Shown: in pieces, positions 49,884 to 59,460 of the stretch
How positions within the stretch are numbered: position 1 is the first letter of the stretch
Layout of the letters: each line of letters opens with the position of its first letter
NCBI RefSeq assembly: GCF_000186345.1
Contig: NC_014962.1
Location: 1,240,001 to 1,304,000, forward strand
Direction: 5' to 3'
Source: Isosphaera pallida ATCC 43644
GTDB lineage: Bacteria; Planctomycetota; Planctomycetia; Isosphaerales; Isosphaeraceae
DNA: 64,000 nucleotides
The notes under the pieces: model-generated
The model's database searches: none
What the model was told of the DNA's origin: nothing
The model's input: only the letters and a program-made list of their open reading frames with translations
Program-made: the position numbers and the translations under genes

Positions 49884-52800
49884 ATGGTTTTGCGCCAACG
49901 ATCGGTCCGCGTTGGTTTGGCGATCATTTTGGCGATGATCGGCACCAGCTGGATTCTCCAAACCAGCCTGGATGCTCCAAGAGCCGCCACAGTACGAATG
50001 GTTCCCGCCAGCATCACCTTGGCCCCGGCGACGGCCACGCCGTCCCTAAGCCGAGTGGCTTCTCACGCGCTGAGTTTTCAGGACGACGAGGATCCCTTTG
50101 AGGATGAACAAGCCAAGCCCCAAACCATCCTCCGCGATCCCAACGACCGTTCGCCTCGCCTTGGCGGTTACAAACGTTGGCCACGCGGCCCGGAACAAGC
50201 CGTGGCTCGCGGGCTGACACTGCTCACCGAACTCAACTGCGTCGCCTGCCACCGCGACCCCGATGGGCTGATCGCGGCCAACGGTCCCTTCAAGCCGAGG
50301 GTCGGCCCCGATCTGAGCCTGGCGGGGGATCGTTTGCAAGCCTGGTGGTTGGTGGATTACCTCAAGGATCCCCGCGGGACGGTTCACGGCACCACCATGC
50401 CCGACCTGCTGCGCGACCGTCCCGAGGCGGAACGCGCTGAGATCGCCGAAGCCCTGGCCCACTTCCTCGCCACCAACGGCGGCGTTTTGGTGCAACCGGT
50501 TAGCCGCGACGCCGTCATTCGTGGCTCGAAACTTTATCATACGATCGGCTGCGTCGCCTGTCACGGTCCACGGGATGGTTCCCCCGTGGACGACGCGGCC
50601 CTCCATCCTCTCGGAACGCTCAGTACCAAATACCATGTCTCAGGACTGGCCGCGTTCCTGGCCAACCCCCGCGTCGCGCGTCCTTCGGGACGAATGCCCC
50701 ACTTCGGTCTCGACCTCAACCAGGCTGGGGATCTGGCCAACTTCCTGCTCAGCAACCAACGCCTGTCCTACAACGTCACCTTCATCCGATCCAACGGCGA
50801 CTTCAACGTCATCCCCGACTTCGATGAGGTCATCCCGGTGGAAACCGGGAACAGCGTCGGATTCGAAGTGGCCCGCGGCCAAGATCAATTCGCCATGCGG
50901 TTTGAGGGATTCCTGACGCTTGAACAAGCCGGAACCTACGTCTTCTTCCTCTTCGCCGACGATTTGGGACGCTTAACCATCGACGACCAAGTCATTATCG
51001 AATCGACTTATCCCAACGAATCGAAGGTCAAGGTTCCTTTGGAGGCGGGGGTCCACCGGGTCGTAGTCGAATATGTCGAGTTCTTCGGTGAGGAGAATCT
51101 TCGTGTGGAGATTCTCGGTCCGGGGTTACCTCGTCAGCGTTTGGACGACCTGCTAACAATCACACCCCAAGCTGCTCCGCCTGTCTCCAGCCCGCCGCGG
51201 GCCGACGCCGAGGCGCTCGAGCGTCCCGTCTTCAAGCCGAACGCCGAACTGGCCCAACGCGGCCGACGGCTCTTCGGCGAATTGGGTTGCGCGTCGTGTC
51301 ATGCCCACAACGGTTTAGGTGAGAATGAATCGGACACCCTCGCGCGGATGACCGCGCCCAAACTCGATGCCCTCCGGATCGATCGGGGGTGCTTGAGCGC
51401 GACGGGGGAAGCCGGCGCGATTCCCGCTCAATACGACCTCAGCGAGGGGCAACGTCTTGATCTGATCGCGGCGTTGAGCGATCTCCAAGCGGTGTCGAAC
51501 CTGGCCAAGAACGCAGGAGCGCGGATTCATCAAACCTTGGTGAGTTTCAACTGCGTCGCCTGCCACCAAAGGGACGATCTGGGTGGTCCGCTGGCTTCGA
51601 CTTGGGAGTGGTTCAAGACGACGACTCCCGAGATGGGCGACGAGGGCCGTCTGCCCCCCAACCTCACAGGAGTGGGCGACAAGCTCCGACGCGACTGGCT
51701 GCGGAACGTGCTGCACAACGGGGCCAAAGAGCGGCCCTACATGCTGGTCAAAATGCCCGGCTTCGGACCCGATGCGCTTGGAGACCTGGATGGGCTGCTC
51801 GAAGCCCACGACCTCAAACCACCCTTGGACCCGGTCGCGCCGTTGCTCGACCCGTTGCGAATGAAGGCTGCCGGGCGGGTGATCGTGGGCGACAAGGGGG
51901 TGTCCTGCATTGCCTGCCACGTCTTCGGCGATCGCTCCACGGCCGGTATCAAAGCGATCGACCTGACTCGAATGCACGCGCGGTTGCGTGAAGACTGGGT
52001 GACACGTTACTTGTACGATCCCCAAGCGTATCGTCCCGGCACCCGAATGCCCGCCTCCTGGCCCGATGGAAGAAGTCTCCTACCCGATCTGCTTGAAGGA
52101 TCAACTGCCCAACAGATCCTCGCCCTCCAACTTTACCTGGCCGACGGCCCCCAGGCCGCTCCGCCCTCGGGACTGGGCGGCAATCCGATCGAACTGGTGC
52201 CTAAGGATGCCCCAATCCTCTATCGCAACTTCCTTCAAGGAGTCGGCCTACGCGGCATCGCCGTGGGCTTCCCGGAACAGGCTCACTTCTTCTATGACCT
52301 GGAAGCGGCTCGCCTAGCGGTGATCTATCGTGGCGCATTTCTCGATGCGTCTTTACACTGGGAGGGGCGGGGGCAAGGAAACCAGCGTCCCCTGGGCGAC
52401 GTCACGGTGAATCTGCCCTTCGGGACGCCTCTGGCACGGCTCGCTAAGCCCGAGGACCCCTGGCCGACCCATTCCCCCCGCGATCAAGGTTATCGCTTCC
52501 TGGGCTATCGGCTCGACGACCGAGGACAACCGATTTTCCGTTATCGTTGGAACAACCTGATTGTCGAGGACTTCATCCGGCCATTCATCCCCACGGATGA
52601 GTCGGAACCGATCTTCTTGCGCACCTTGACTCTCTCCGCCTCCTCGGAGGTTCGAGAGTCGCAACCACCGGGTTCCATCTGGTTGCGGCTAGCTCAGGGC
52701 CCGGAGATTCGAGCGACCGACCACCCCGGCGAGTTCCAGGTTGGTCCCATCCTGCGGATTCGCTCGCGGATCGCGTCCTCCTCCGCTCCTGAGCAGGCTC

Positions 52801-52901
52801 CCCGACGGGTCGAAACCACTCAGGGACCGGCCTTGCTCGCGCCCGTAAGGCAACCCGACCCCGACCAGCCCACCATCGTCGAGTGGGAATATCGCTGGTG
52901 A
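49884..52901 (+). CDS. Secreted multiheme cytochrome c with a PA14-like domain (five CXXCH)
   Basis: 1005 residues. ATG 49884 has GGGGAG eight bases upstream. The N-terminal signal or anchor is [17 protein letters not shown]. Heme motifs are at about residues 119 (CVACH), 222 (CVACH), 470 (CASCH), 556 (CVACH) and 675 (CIACH). The region about 305-420 ([60 protein letters not shown]) is a PA14-like beta-barrel of the kind that binds sugars. The end, about 760-1005, is a beta-rich region without recognised family. Similar cytochrome/PA14 mixtures are typical of planctomycetes. It probably passes electrons from an exported sugar- or alcohol-oxidising enzyme. The next gene, 37 bases downstream, encodes a glucose/sorbosone dehydrogenase-like propeller, which fits this. 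Confidence 0.9.
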   Translation: MVLRQRSVRVGLAIILAMIGTSWILQTSLDAPRAATVRMVPASITLAPATATPSLSRVASHALSFQDDEDPFEDEQAKPQTILRDPNDRSPRLGGYKRWPRGPEQAVARGLTLLTELNCVACHRDPDGLIAANGPFKPRVGPDLSLAGDRLQAWWLVDYLKDPRGTVHGTTMPDLLRDRPEAERAEIAEALAHFLATNGGVLVQPVSRDAVIRGSKLYHTIGCVACHGPRDGSPVDDAALHPLGTLSTKYHVSGLAAFLANPRVARPSGRMPHFGLDLNQAGDLANFLLSNQRLSYNVTFIRSNGDFNVIPDFDEVIPVETGNSVGFEVARGQDQFAMRFEGFLTLEQAGTYVFFLFADDLGRLTIDDQVIIESTYPNESKVKVPLEAGVHRVVVEYVEFFGEENLRVEILGPGLPRQRLDDLLTITPQAAPPVSSPPRADAEALERPVFKPNAELAQRGRRLFGELGCASCHAHNGLGENESDTLARMTAPKLDALRIDRGCLSATGEAGAIPAQYDLSEGQRLDLIAALSDLQAVSNLAKNAGARIHQTLVSFNCVACHQRDDLGGPLASTWEWFKTTTPEMGDEGRLPPNLTGVGDKLRRDWLRNVLHNGAKERPYMLVKMPGFGPDALGDLDGLLEAHDLKPPLDPVAPLLDPLRMKAAGRVIVGDKGVSCIACHVFGDRSTAGIKAIDLTRMHARLREDWVTRYLYDPQAYRPGTRMPASWPDGRSLLPDLLEGSTAQQILALQLYLADGPQAAPPSGLGGNPIELVPKDAPILYRNFLQGVGLRGIAVGFPEQAHFFYDLEAARLAVIYRGAFLDASLHWEGRGQGNQRPLGDVTVNLPFGTPLARLAKPEDPWPTHSPRDQGYRFLGYRLDDRGQPIFRYRWNNLIVEDFIRPFIPTDESEPIFLRTLTLSASSEVRESQPPGSIWLRLAQGPEIRATDHPGEFQVGPILRIRSRIASSSAPEQAPRRVETTQGPALLAPVRQPDPDQPTIVEWEYRW

Positions 52902-52938
52902 ATCAACCATCATCCTGTATGATCAGAAAAGGCATCCC

Positions 52939-54417
52939 ATGTGTCCACATCTCCAAGTGACGACCGCTCTGCTCGTCGCGGTGGCGGGTACCGCGACGGT
53001 TATGGCTCAGGAACGACCTTCCGAGGCCGATTTCTATCCACTGTTGACCTACACGCTGCCGCCCAACGAGGTGTTAGAGGTCGGCGCGATCACCGAATTG
53101 CCCGACGGCATCGTGGCCTTCGTCACCCGTCGGGGGGAAATTTGGTTGGTCGCTAACGCCCTGGCCGCCGATCCTCAGCAAGCGAGATTTACCCGTTGGG
53201 CGCATGGATTGCACGAGCCGCTGGGACTGGCCTGGCGTGATGGTTGGCTCTACGTCGTCCAGCGCGGCGAGGTCTCCCGCCTCAAAGACACCAACAACGA
53301 CGGCCAGGCCGACCTGTTTGAGGTGGTCAGTGAGGCCTGGGGAATCACTGGAGATCATCATGAATATAACTTTGGGTCTCAATTCGACAAGGACGGCAAT
53401 CTTTGGGTGGTATTGTGTTTGACCGGGTCGCACACTAGCGAGGCACCGTTTCGGGGTTGGTGTTTGCGGATCACCCCTGAGGGCGAGGTGATTCCGACCT
53501 GTTCGGGGATTCGTTCGCCCGGAGGAATCGGAGCCAATCTGGCCGGTGACATGTTTTACACCGACAACCAGGGATGGTGGAACGGCACTAGCGCGCTGAA
53601 GCATCTTCAGCCCGGTAAATTTCTTGGCAATCCGGCGGGCAATCGCTGGTATGAACTGGCTCCCGGAATGGGGCCCCGCCCTGCTGATCCTCATGACAAG
53701 AGCCGTTTTCATATCGAGGCGAAGAGGATTCCGGAGTATCTGCCGCCGGCGATTCTCTTTCCTCATGCCAAGGTCGGTCAGTCGGCTTCGGGGATTGCGT
53801 GCGACGCGTCGGAAGGAAAGTTCGGCCCTTTCGCCGGACAGTTGTTTGTCTCGGATCAGACGTACAGCCTGATCAACCGCGTCTTTTTGGAGAAGATTGA
53901 CGGTCTGTATCAGGGCGCGTGTTTCCCGTTCCGCGAAGGGTTCAGTTCGGGTAACGTGCCGACAATTCAGGCGAGCGACGGCTCGTTGTTGGTGGGTGGA
54001 ACCAATCGGGGCTGGGGGTCGCGCGGCACCAAACCGTTCGCGTTGGAACGTCTGATTTGGTCCGGCAAGACGCCGTTTGAAGTCAAGGAAATGCGAATTC
54101 GCCCTTGGGGGTTCGATCTGATCTTCACCCTGCCGGTCGATCGCACTACGGCGGCCGATCCGGCCTCCTATGCTCTCAAGACCTACACGTACATTTACCA
54201 GGCAGGTTACGGCAGTCCCGAGGTGGACGCCACCACTCCGATCATCGCTGCTGCGGAAGTGTCTGACGACGGTCTGACCGTTGCTCTGAAGGTCGAAGGT
54301 CTCCAAATCGGTCATGTTCACGAGCTGGATTTGCCCGGTGTGAGATCGGCACGCGAAGGGTGGCCGCTGCTGCATCCCAAAGCTTATTACACCCTCTGGA
54401 AAATCCCAGTTGAATGA
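52939..54417 (+). CDS. Secreted beta-propeller protein, glucose/sorbosone-dehydrogenase-like (membrane-bound dehydrogenase domain)
   Basis: A 492-residue protein. ATG 52939 has AAAGG seven bases upstream, and a signal peptide ends at VMAQ. Repeating WD-like blades ([80 protein letters not shown] and [37 protein letters not shown]) match the planctomycete 'membrane-bound dehydrogenase' propeller, a relative of PQQ-dependent glucose/sorbosone dehydrogenases. [10 protein letters not shown] loop probably binds calcium. PQQ-binding residues cannot be confirmed by eye. Its start lies 37 bases after the five-heme cytochrome gene, so the pair is probably one transcript and one electron-transfer unit. 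Confidence 0.87.
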   Translation: MCPHLQVTTALLVAVAGTATVMAQERPSEADFYPLLTYTLPPNEVLEVGAITELPDGIVAFVTRRGEIWLVANALAADPQQARFTRWAHGLHEPLGLAWRDGWLYVVQRGEVSRLKDTNNDGQADLFEVVSEAWGITGDHHEYNFGSQFDKDGNLWVVLCLTGSHTSEAPFRGWCLRITPEGEVIPTCSGIRSPGGIGANLAGDMFYTDNQGWWNGTSALKHLQPGKFLGNPAGNRWYELAPGMGPRPADPHDKSRFHIEAKRIPEYLPPAILFPHAKVGQSASGIACDASEGKFGPFAGQLFVSDQTYSLINRVFLEKIDGLYQGACFPFREGFSSGNVPTIQASDGSLLVGGTNRGWGSRGTKPFALERLIWSGKTPFEVKEMRIRPWGFDLIFTLPVDRTTAADPASYALKTYTYIYQAGYGSPEVDATTPIIAAAEVSDDGLTVALKVEGLQIGHVHELDLPGVRSAREGWPLLHPKAYYTLWKIPVE

Positions 54418-54472
54418 TCATACTAAATCAATATGATGAAACGCTATGAGTTCTACGGTTGCCATTCCAGCT

Positions 54473-54507
54473 CACGGCCGTTTGTTTCGAGGTTTCAAAC
54501 GGCCGTG
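54473..54507. terminator. Perfect 12-bp stem-loop between convergent genes
   Basis: CACGGCCGTTTG (54473-54484) and CAAACGGCCGTG (54496-54507) are fully complementary across an 11-base loop, between the propeller gene (plus) and the GTPase-cluster gene (minus). No T-run follows on either strand, so it is a candidate bidirectional terminator or protein-binding site. Confidence 0.55.
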
Positions 54508-54521
54508 GGTGAGGGAGAGCG

Positions 54522-55559
54522 TCAGTTGTCAGAGTCGTCAGCAGCGGCGCTGTTGTTGGGGTTGGCCGGTTCATAGGAGGTGGTGGAGGGGGAGTCGCCG
54601 GTTCCGACGCCGTTGAGGAAGGCCAACACAGCGAAAAGGAAGATCAAAAAGATCAGAACGACCCTTGGCGATTGAGTGGGGTGAGCGAAGCATCGGGCTT
54701 CGCTTGGGTCGGGGTCGTTGAGGCTGGAGGCGGGGCGGTGGCTGGCGGGAATTGGGACAGGCGGACGAGCCAGCGCCACCAGGTGGGGGCTATGCGGGTT
54801 GAGGTGAAAGGCGCGGGTGGCCAGCGTCAGCTTGCGACGCCGTCTCAAAGGCAGGAGGCATAGACAGAGGCGAACGAGGGCGTCGATCTCGGCGGGTGAA
54901 CCCGGTCGATCAATCACCACCTGTTGACCTCGCAACAGCGCCGCGGCGATCCGGGCGGCCTGGGGATCAAGGTCAGCGGGTAGATCCGGGAACGGAACCG
55001 GTGTCACCATGCCAACCTGTTTGGGCCAGGGCGAGCGGAGGTCATCAGGACCGAAGTCGCGTCGCAAGAGAGGCTCAAGAGTGAACGGGTCGTAGAAGAG
55101 CTTGCGGGCTTGATTGGGGCTGAGAAACAGGGCGTGAAAGCCCATCGCCCCTGGTCGTCCCCGATCGTCGGCACCGGGGCTGAAGGGGGCGACGACCATC
55201 CAGGTCCCATCGGCGAGCCACTGGGTGACCAGACCAAACTCGGTTTCCTCAATCCCTCGCGCAGGTTCTCCAAAGCGTTGGGCCGTCTCCTTGAGAGCAG
55301 TTTGCCAGGTCGGTCGGCAGCCTGGGGAGTATCCAAGCATCGCGTAGCCACCACCACGGAAGGGAAAGCTGCCGTAGGCGGCCTGCTCCAGTTCGAGCCG
55401 AATGGCGGGCTTGGGTTTGCCCAGCACGGCCGACCATTCAGGTGGGCGGTGCCAGGGCCGGGGACCGCTAAGAGGTGAGAGCCCCGACGTCGTCGGTTCT
55501 GGTTCGGAATCCTGAGACGGGGTGATCAAGTCAGTGGGAGGGGAGTTGGGAATGGTCAT
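54522..55559 (-). CDS. Unknown protein of the GTPase cluster, with a possible GAP1-N-like domain and C-terminal membrane helix
   Basis: A 345-residue protein. A polar Pro/Ser-rich N-terminus of about 50 residues is followed by LEQAAYGSFPFRGGGYAMLGYSPGC (about 57-81). This pattern (x-Q-x-x-YGS-x-x-x-x-GGY-x-x-L-x-x-SPG) recalls, from memory, the GAP1 (GTPase-associated protein 1) N-terminal domains of conflict systems. WMVVAPFSPGADDRGRPGAMGFHALFLS and EPLLRRDFGPDDLRSPWP continue the domain. A helical basic segment (LCLLPLRRRRKLTLATRAFHLNP) and a C-terminal hydrophobic helix (RVVLIFLIFLFAVLAFLNGVG) follow, so it is membrane-tethered with its main body in the cytoplasm. The gene lies 139 bases after the GTPase gene on the same strand, which supports a link to GTP-driven regulation. 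Function unknown; no catalytic motif seen. Confidence 0.72.
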   Translation of the reverse strand: MTIPNSPPTDLITPSQDSEPEPTTSGLSPLSGPRPWHRPPEWSAVLGKPKPAIRLELEQAAYGSFPFRGGGYAMLGYSPGCRPTWQTALKETAQRFGEPARGIEETEFGLVTQWLADGTWMVVAPFSPGADDRGRPGAMGFHALFLSPNQARKLFYDPFTLEPLLRRDFGPDDLRSPWPKQVGMVTPVPFPDLPADLDPQAARIAAALLRGQQVVIDRPGSPAEIDALVRLCLCLLPLRRRRKLTLATRAFHLNPHSPHLVALARPPVPIPASHRPASSLNDPDPSEARCFAHPTQSPRVVLIFLIFLFAVLAFLNGVGTGDSPSTTSYEPANPNNSAAADDSDN

Positions 55560-55698
55560 AAGCGATGCCCAGTCCGGTAGAGGAAGTCGAGCCGGACGAA
55601 GTCGGCTTGACGTGTCCTTGAGTTGCGAGCAAGGTGGGGTGGAAGCCTGAGGAGTCGATCACCTCAAGGCCATGCCTTGGCCCAGGGGGAGCAGTGGC

Positions 55699-58008
55699 TC
55701 ATTCCGGCTTGGGCAGGGAAGGAAGGTTGAAGTCGGACTCGAACACCAGGAGGGTCTTGCCGCCCCCGGCCGGCCGGATGGTGGTCGAGAGCAGCTTCAT
55801 TGCCAGCGGGTCGTCCTTGGCGGAGTAAAGGGTGTAGATATCCCTTGAACCAAGGAATCCATGTTTGGTGATCGTGATAGCGACTGGGTCGCCCCGCTTC
55901 CAGACCACGGGTTTGGGGAAGGTGTAATCCCAAACCGGACTGGAGGTTCCAGGGATCGTGGGGCTAGGCCCGTAGGTGACCCCGCCGACTTCAATGGTCA
56001 CCGACAAGTCGGGATTGCTGCCCACGCTGTCCTCAACCTGGCCCCGCTTGAGAGTCACCTGGTATTCATGGGGTTCGGAAATCTTCCGAATCCAATCCAG
56101 ATAGGCCTGCGCGGCGGCGGTGAACCGCCCGTTGGGATGGACTCGCAGATAATCATTGAGCCGTCGGGCACCTTCATCCAGATCGTTCGGAAACTCACGG
56201 ATATGTTGATACGCTTGGCGATATGAGTGAAGATCCCATTCTTTGAAGATTTCGCTCTTGGCTTGAAGTGCTTCGGTCAGGTGCCGTCCGCCACTGGCAT
56301 AGGTTTTGAGGTAGGCGTCGTATTTCTCGATGCGGGCGGCGAACTGGGTGGGGAAGCGACGGGAGAACTCGACGGCTGAGGTGAAGTCGCGGTCGTCCAT
56401 CCGGGCGGTGAATTTGGCGATGAGTTCCTCGGCTTCGACGCGGTAAATTGATTGGGGATGCTCTTCGAGGAAGGTTCGCGTTCGATCCAGCAGGTCGCCG
56501 AGATCGGCGTTAGGCAGTTCCGCGGCGCGTCGGATTGAGTCGAGGCGTTGCTTGTCGCGGGTGGACTGGCGTTCGGTGCGGAACTGGATGAGGGCGTTCG
56601 CCAATCTAATGGCTTCCTCGCGGTGGGGTGAGTCAGGGAATTCCCGCAGGAAGCTGCGGAGGTCATCGATTTGCCGGCTGGGGTCGTCGTCTGGCAGTTC
56701 GGCTTCGGCGCGGAGCAGACGCCACCGGTCGTCGTGGCGGCGTTTGGCTTGCACTTCTTCAATCTGACCAATCTCGGCAATGCGCTCGGGGGCCAGTTCC
56801 TTGAGTTCGATCAGCCGATTCTCGCGATCCGGGTCGGAGCGTCCCGCCAGGACGCGGGCTTTCTCCGCTTGAATTTGGGCGTCGCGGCCGCGTTCCAACG
56901 CCTCGTTGTAGCGTGCGGGGAAGAGCCAGCGGAAGGTGGGGTGCCACTGACGGAACTCTTCCCAGCGGCGGGCGACGGCCTGGGCGGGGTTCTTCTCGGC
57001 CTCGAAGCGGCGGGCCATTTCGTAACCCGCGAGGTCGTAGGCCACTAGCGCCGCGGCGGTGGCCACCAGGAGGAGCAACGCGGTGCCCAAACGTCGGGCC
57101 AGCCGGGCGCGTCCCAGTTTGTTGAGGCGTTTGCGGTAGGCGGCGGCTTGGGGCGATTCGGGATAACGCCGCTCGAACGACTTGACGCAACGGGACAGCC
57201 GGACGTAGTCGTGGGGCGCGAGATCCCAGAGCCAATCGAGTTGGTCGCGGTCGATGGTTTCGAGTTTGGAGGCGACCCAGAGCAGGGGGGCATCCAATCC
57301 TTGGGGTTCAAGTTCGGCCGGTGGCGACCCGTCCTCGCCGCCGGAGGGACCATACGCGCTGACGGCGAAGGTGGCCGCGTCGGGGGCATTGTGCTTAATG
57401 GCGTGCAGGGTCATGCCGAACCGCTTTTCCAGCAGGGTTTCAACAGGGATGGGGCCCTGGGTGGCCACCACGCGGTCGTACTTGGTGACGACGATGGCGA
57501 TGGGACGTTGGACTTTGAGGGTGCGTGACTGCTCCAGGTAGGTTTCCAGCAGACCTTCGACCTCTTGTTGGCGTCGGAGCCGCTCGGCAGGTTCGGTGGA
57601 GCCGGTGGGGTCTAGGCAGAAGAGAACTGCGTCGCAGTCGGCAAAGAAGTCCAGAATCGGCTCGTTGCTGCCAAGGGTCACGTGTTCACCCTGGTAGTCT
57701 TTGACGATGAGGTCATAGCGAGCTGAGCCGTGATAGAGCCGAAGCTTGAGTTCGGTTTCCGAGAGGGTACCCGCAGGGGGTTCGCCAGCCTCGATGCGGG
57801 CGATCTTCTCCGCGAGGTATTCGGCGGTTTCTGGTTCGGGGGCCGAGAGTCGCAAGTCGGGCACCTGGCCGGTTGACGCCTGGCGGTAGAACATCGCCAG
57901 CAAGGTGGTTTTGCCGACGTTGCGATGGCCGAACAGCCCGACTTTGCGGGGCGCAGTCAGATGACGTTCCAAATGGTCCAGAATTTCCCGGGCAGTGGGG
58001 TCGGCCAT
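55699..58008 (-). CDS. Membrane-anchored GTPase with helical repeats and a C2-like C-terminus
   Basis: 769 residues. ATG 58008 has GGAG about 10 bases upstream. Residues about 20-225 are a P-loop GTPase: G1 GHRNVGKTT (27-35), G3 DYQGEH (Asp104-Gly107), G4 TKYD (175-178, a variant of NKxD that keeps the guanine Asp) and a G5-like VSAYG (216-220). About 305-325 is one membrane helix (LGTALLLLVATAAALVA). About 330-640 are charged helices resembling TPR/coiled-coil repeats (FLREFPDSPHREEAIRLANA, FLEEHPQSIYRVEAEELIAKF). The last about 115 residues are beta-rich and look like a C2-type domain (LKRGQVEDSVGSNPDLSVTIEVGG, SSPVWDYTFPKPVVWKRGD). The GTPase should be cytoplasmic and the C-terminus extracytoplasmic. 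It resembles the GTPases found with GAP1 proteins; pathway unknown. Confidence 0.82.
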   Translation of the reverse strand: MADPTAREILDHLERHLTAPRKVGLFGHRNVGKTTLLAMFYRQASTGQVPDLRLSAPEPETAEYLAEKIARIEAGEPPAGTLSETELKLRLYHGSARYDLIVKDYQGEHVTLGSNEPILDFFADCDAVLFCLDPTGSTEPAERLRRQQEVEGLLETYLEQSRTLKVQRPIAIVVTKYDRVVATQGPIPVETLLEKRFGMTLHAIKHNAPDAATFAVSAYGPSGGEDGSPPAELEPQGLDAPLLWVASKLETIDRDQLDWLWDLAPHDYVRLSRCVKSFERRYPESPQAAAYRKRLNKLGRARLARRLGTALLLLVATAAALVAYDLAGYEMARRFEAEKNPAQAVARRWEEFRQWHPTFRWLFPARYNEALERGRDAQIQAEKARVLAGRSDPDRENRLIELKELAPERIAEIGQIEEVQAKRRHDDRWRLLRAEAELPDDDPSRQIDDLRSFLREFPDSPHREEAIRLANALIQFRTERQSTRDKQRLDSIRRAAELPNADLGDLLDRTRTFLEEHPQSIYRVEAEELIAKFTARMDDRDFTSAVEFSRRFPTQFAARIEKYDAYLKTYASGGRHLTEALQAKSEIFKEWDLHSYRQAYQHIREFPNDLDEGARRLNDYLRVHPNGRFTAAAQAYLDWIRKISEPHEYQVTLKRGQVEDSVGSNPDLSVTIEVGGVTYGPSPTIPGTSSPVWDYTFPKPVVWKRGDPVAITITKHGFLGSRDIYTLYSAKDDPLAMKLLSTTIRPAGGGKTLLVFESDFNLPSLPKPE

Positions 58009-58270
58009 GCCGAAAACGCTCCGTCTCGGAATCGAAGGCCAGGCGAAACCCACGCGACTTCAACTCGGAAAGCCGCCCGGTTCGCCTTGGGTGCGACGCG
58101 GACGAGGGGAAAGAGAAAGTGGGAACAAGCGGGGAATTAGGTCGTGGTTGGTTCAAGGAGGGGAACGGAAATCGAAACGTTTCCCAACCAACCCGAGTTC
58201 AACTCCATCCAACCGCCCCAATCGGGATAGGAGCGCGTTGAATTCTAGTATGACCGGGATACCGGAAGGC

Positions 58271-59287
58271 TCAAGCCCGACCTGACGCGCCGATGGAAGG
58301 GTTGGCGGAACGGCCGCGACGTCGCAGCCATTGAATTGGCCAGAGGATTGGGGTCAGGGCGGTTCGTAACGGCAAACCGACCAAGACGAGGAGGGCCATC
58401 ACCGCCACGGTGAGGGCAGCGAAGAGACCGAGGATTCGGGTGAGCCAGCCGGTCAGGCCGAGACGTTGCTCGATCACCCCTTCCAAGCCCGTCATTGCTC
58501 CCGAGGCGACTGCGCCGGCGACCGCCACGCCAGCTTCGGCCAGCACCCGCGCTCCGTATTCGGTAACGTGGCCCACTGAATCGACGAATTGTTCAGGATT
58601 GGCCAGATAAAGGCTCAAAACGCCCGCCGCCGCCAGTTTCTTGCGGTGGGCCAAGATCGTGTTGGTGTAGAATTCCCAACCGGGTCGCCCAGTCTTGCGT
58701 AAAACGTCGATGGCTTCGGGCCCTTCGCGAACAATCACCTCAGCCACGTCGGGGCCATACGCCCGGACTGCCGCCAAGCCCTGGGGTCCCAGGGAATCGA
58801 TGAGCGCCGCGGGATTTCCCGGCGTGGCTCGAACCAGGTCGCCGGCGGTCTCACCCAGTTCGACCAGCATCTTTTTTTCGGCCGGTGCGAGTCGCGCGAA
58901 CGCTTCGGCGAGCTGGGCGTCCCCTTTGCTGAGCGCCTTGAAACGTTGGTCCAGTCCCAGTTCGCTTGGCGAGTTCATGGCTCGTCCACCGCGGGCTGCG
59001 GCTTGGGTGGTCAAGTCGTTGTAGTTGCGGAGCATGGTCTCGAATGACTGATTCGTCGCGCGCAACGCCATCGAACCGGTCGCTTCGGAAGTCTCGCGTC
59101 CCGTGACGCGGGCTTTGGTGACGATGAGTTCCATCAGCTTGTCGTACAAGCGGGTCTTCACGTCGGCCTGGGCCGAGGTGGGCGCGAGTGTCAGAAGACC
59201 CCAGATCAACGCAATCCCGAGCGAAGTCCGCGACGCGGGACCGCGATGAATCCAGGTCAAACAAGGGAAAGCCAACCGAACGCGCAT
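58271..59287 (-). CDS. Exported or membrane helical protein of the GTPase cluster
   Basis: A 338-residue protein; GGAG lies nine bases before the ATG. The N-terminal signal is long (ASRTSLGIALIWGLLTLAPTSAQA). The mature part is almost entirely helical, with no known domain: NYNDLTTQAAARGG, LDQRFKALSKGDAQLAEAFARLAPAEKKMLVELGETAGDLVRATP and a repeat-like PQGLAAVRAYGPDVAEVIVREGPEAIDVLRKTG. Two long hydrophobic segments near the end (GAVASGAMTGLEG, LTRILGLFAALTVAVMALLVLVGLPL) suggest membrane insertion. The AVRAYGPDVAEVIVREGPEA motif recurs in looser form in the 669-residue neighbour (RYGEEGEKALRQVGSWAVPIV), so the two are probably paralogues. Function unknown. No catalytic motif seen. Confidence 0.75.
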   Translation of the reverse strand: MRVRLAFPCLTWIHRGPASRTSLGIALIWGLLTLAPTSAQADVKTRLYDKLMELIVTKARVTGRETSEATGSMALRATNQSFETMLRNYNDLTTQAAARGGRAMNSPSELGLDQRFKALSKGDAQLAEAFARLAPAEKKMLVELGETAGDLVRATPGNPAALIDSLGPQGLAAVRAYGPDVAEVIVREGPEAIDVLRKTGRPGWEFYTNTILAHRKKLAAAGVLSLYLANPEQFVDSVGHVTEYGARVLAEAGVAVAGAVASGAMTGLEGVIEQRLGLTGWLTRILGLFAALTVAVMALLVLVGLPLRTALTPILWPIQWLRRRGRSANPSIGASGRA

Positions 59288-59460
59288 CAGTGGGGACTCC
59301 GTCTCCGAAGCGGGATTCGGGGGAAGGGTTGAGACAAGCTAGACAAGAAGAACAAAGCAAAACCGCGAAGGGGGTTGTCAAGGATATTCAACGCGGCGGC
59401 AACGACAGACTCCCACGAACTAGGTCCAGCCGGAGCCCGAGGTTCAGGTTGGGGACGCGA

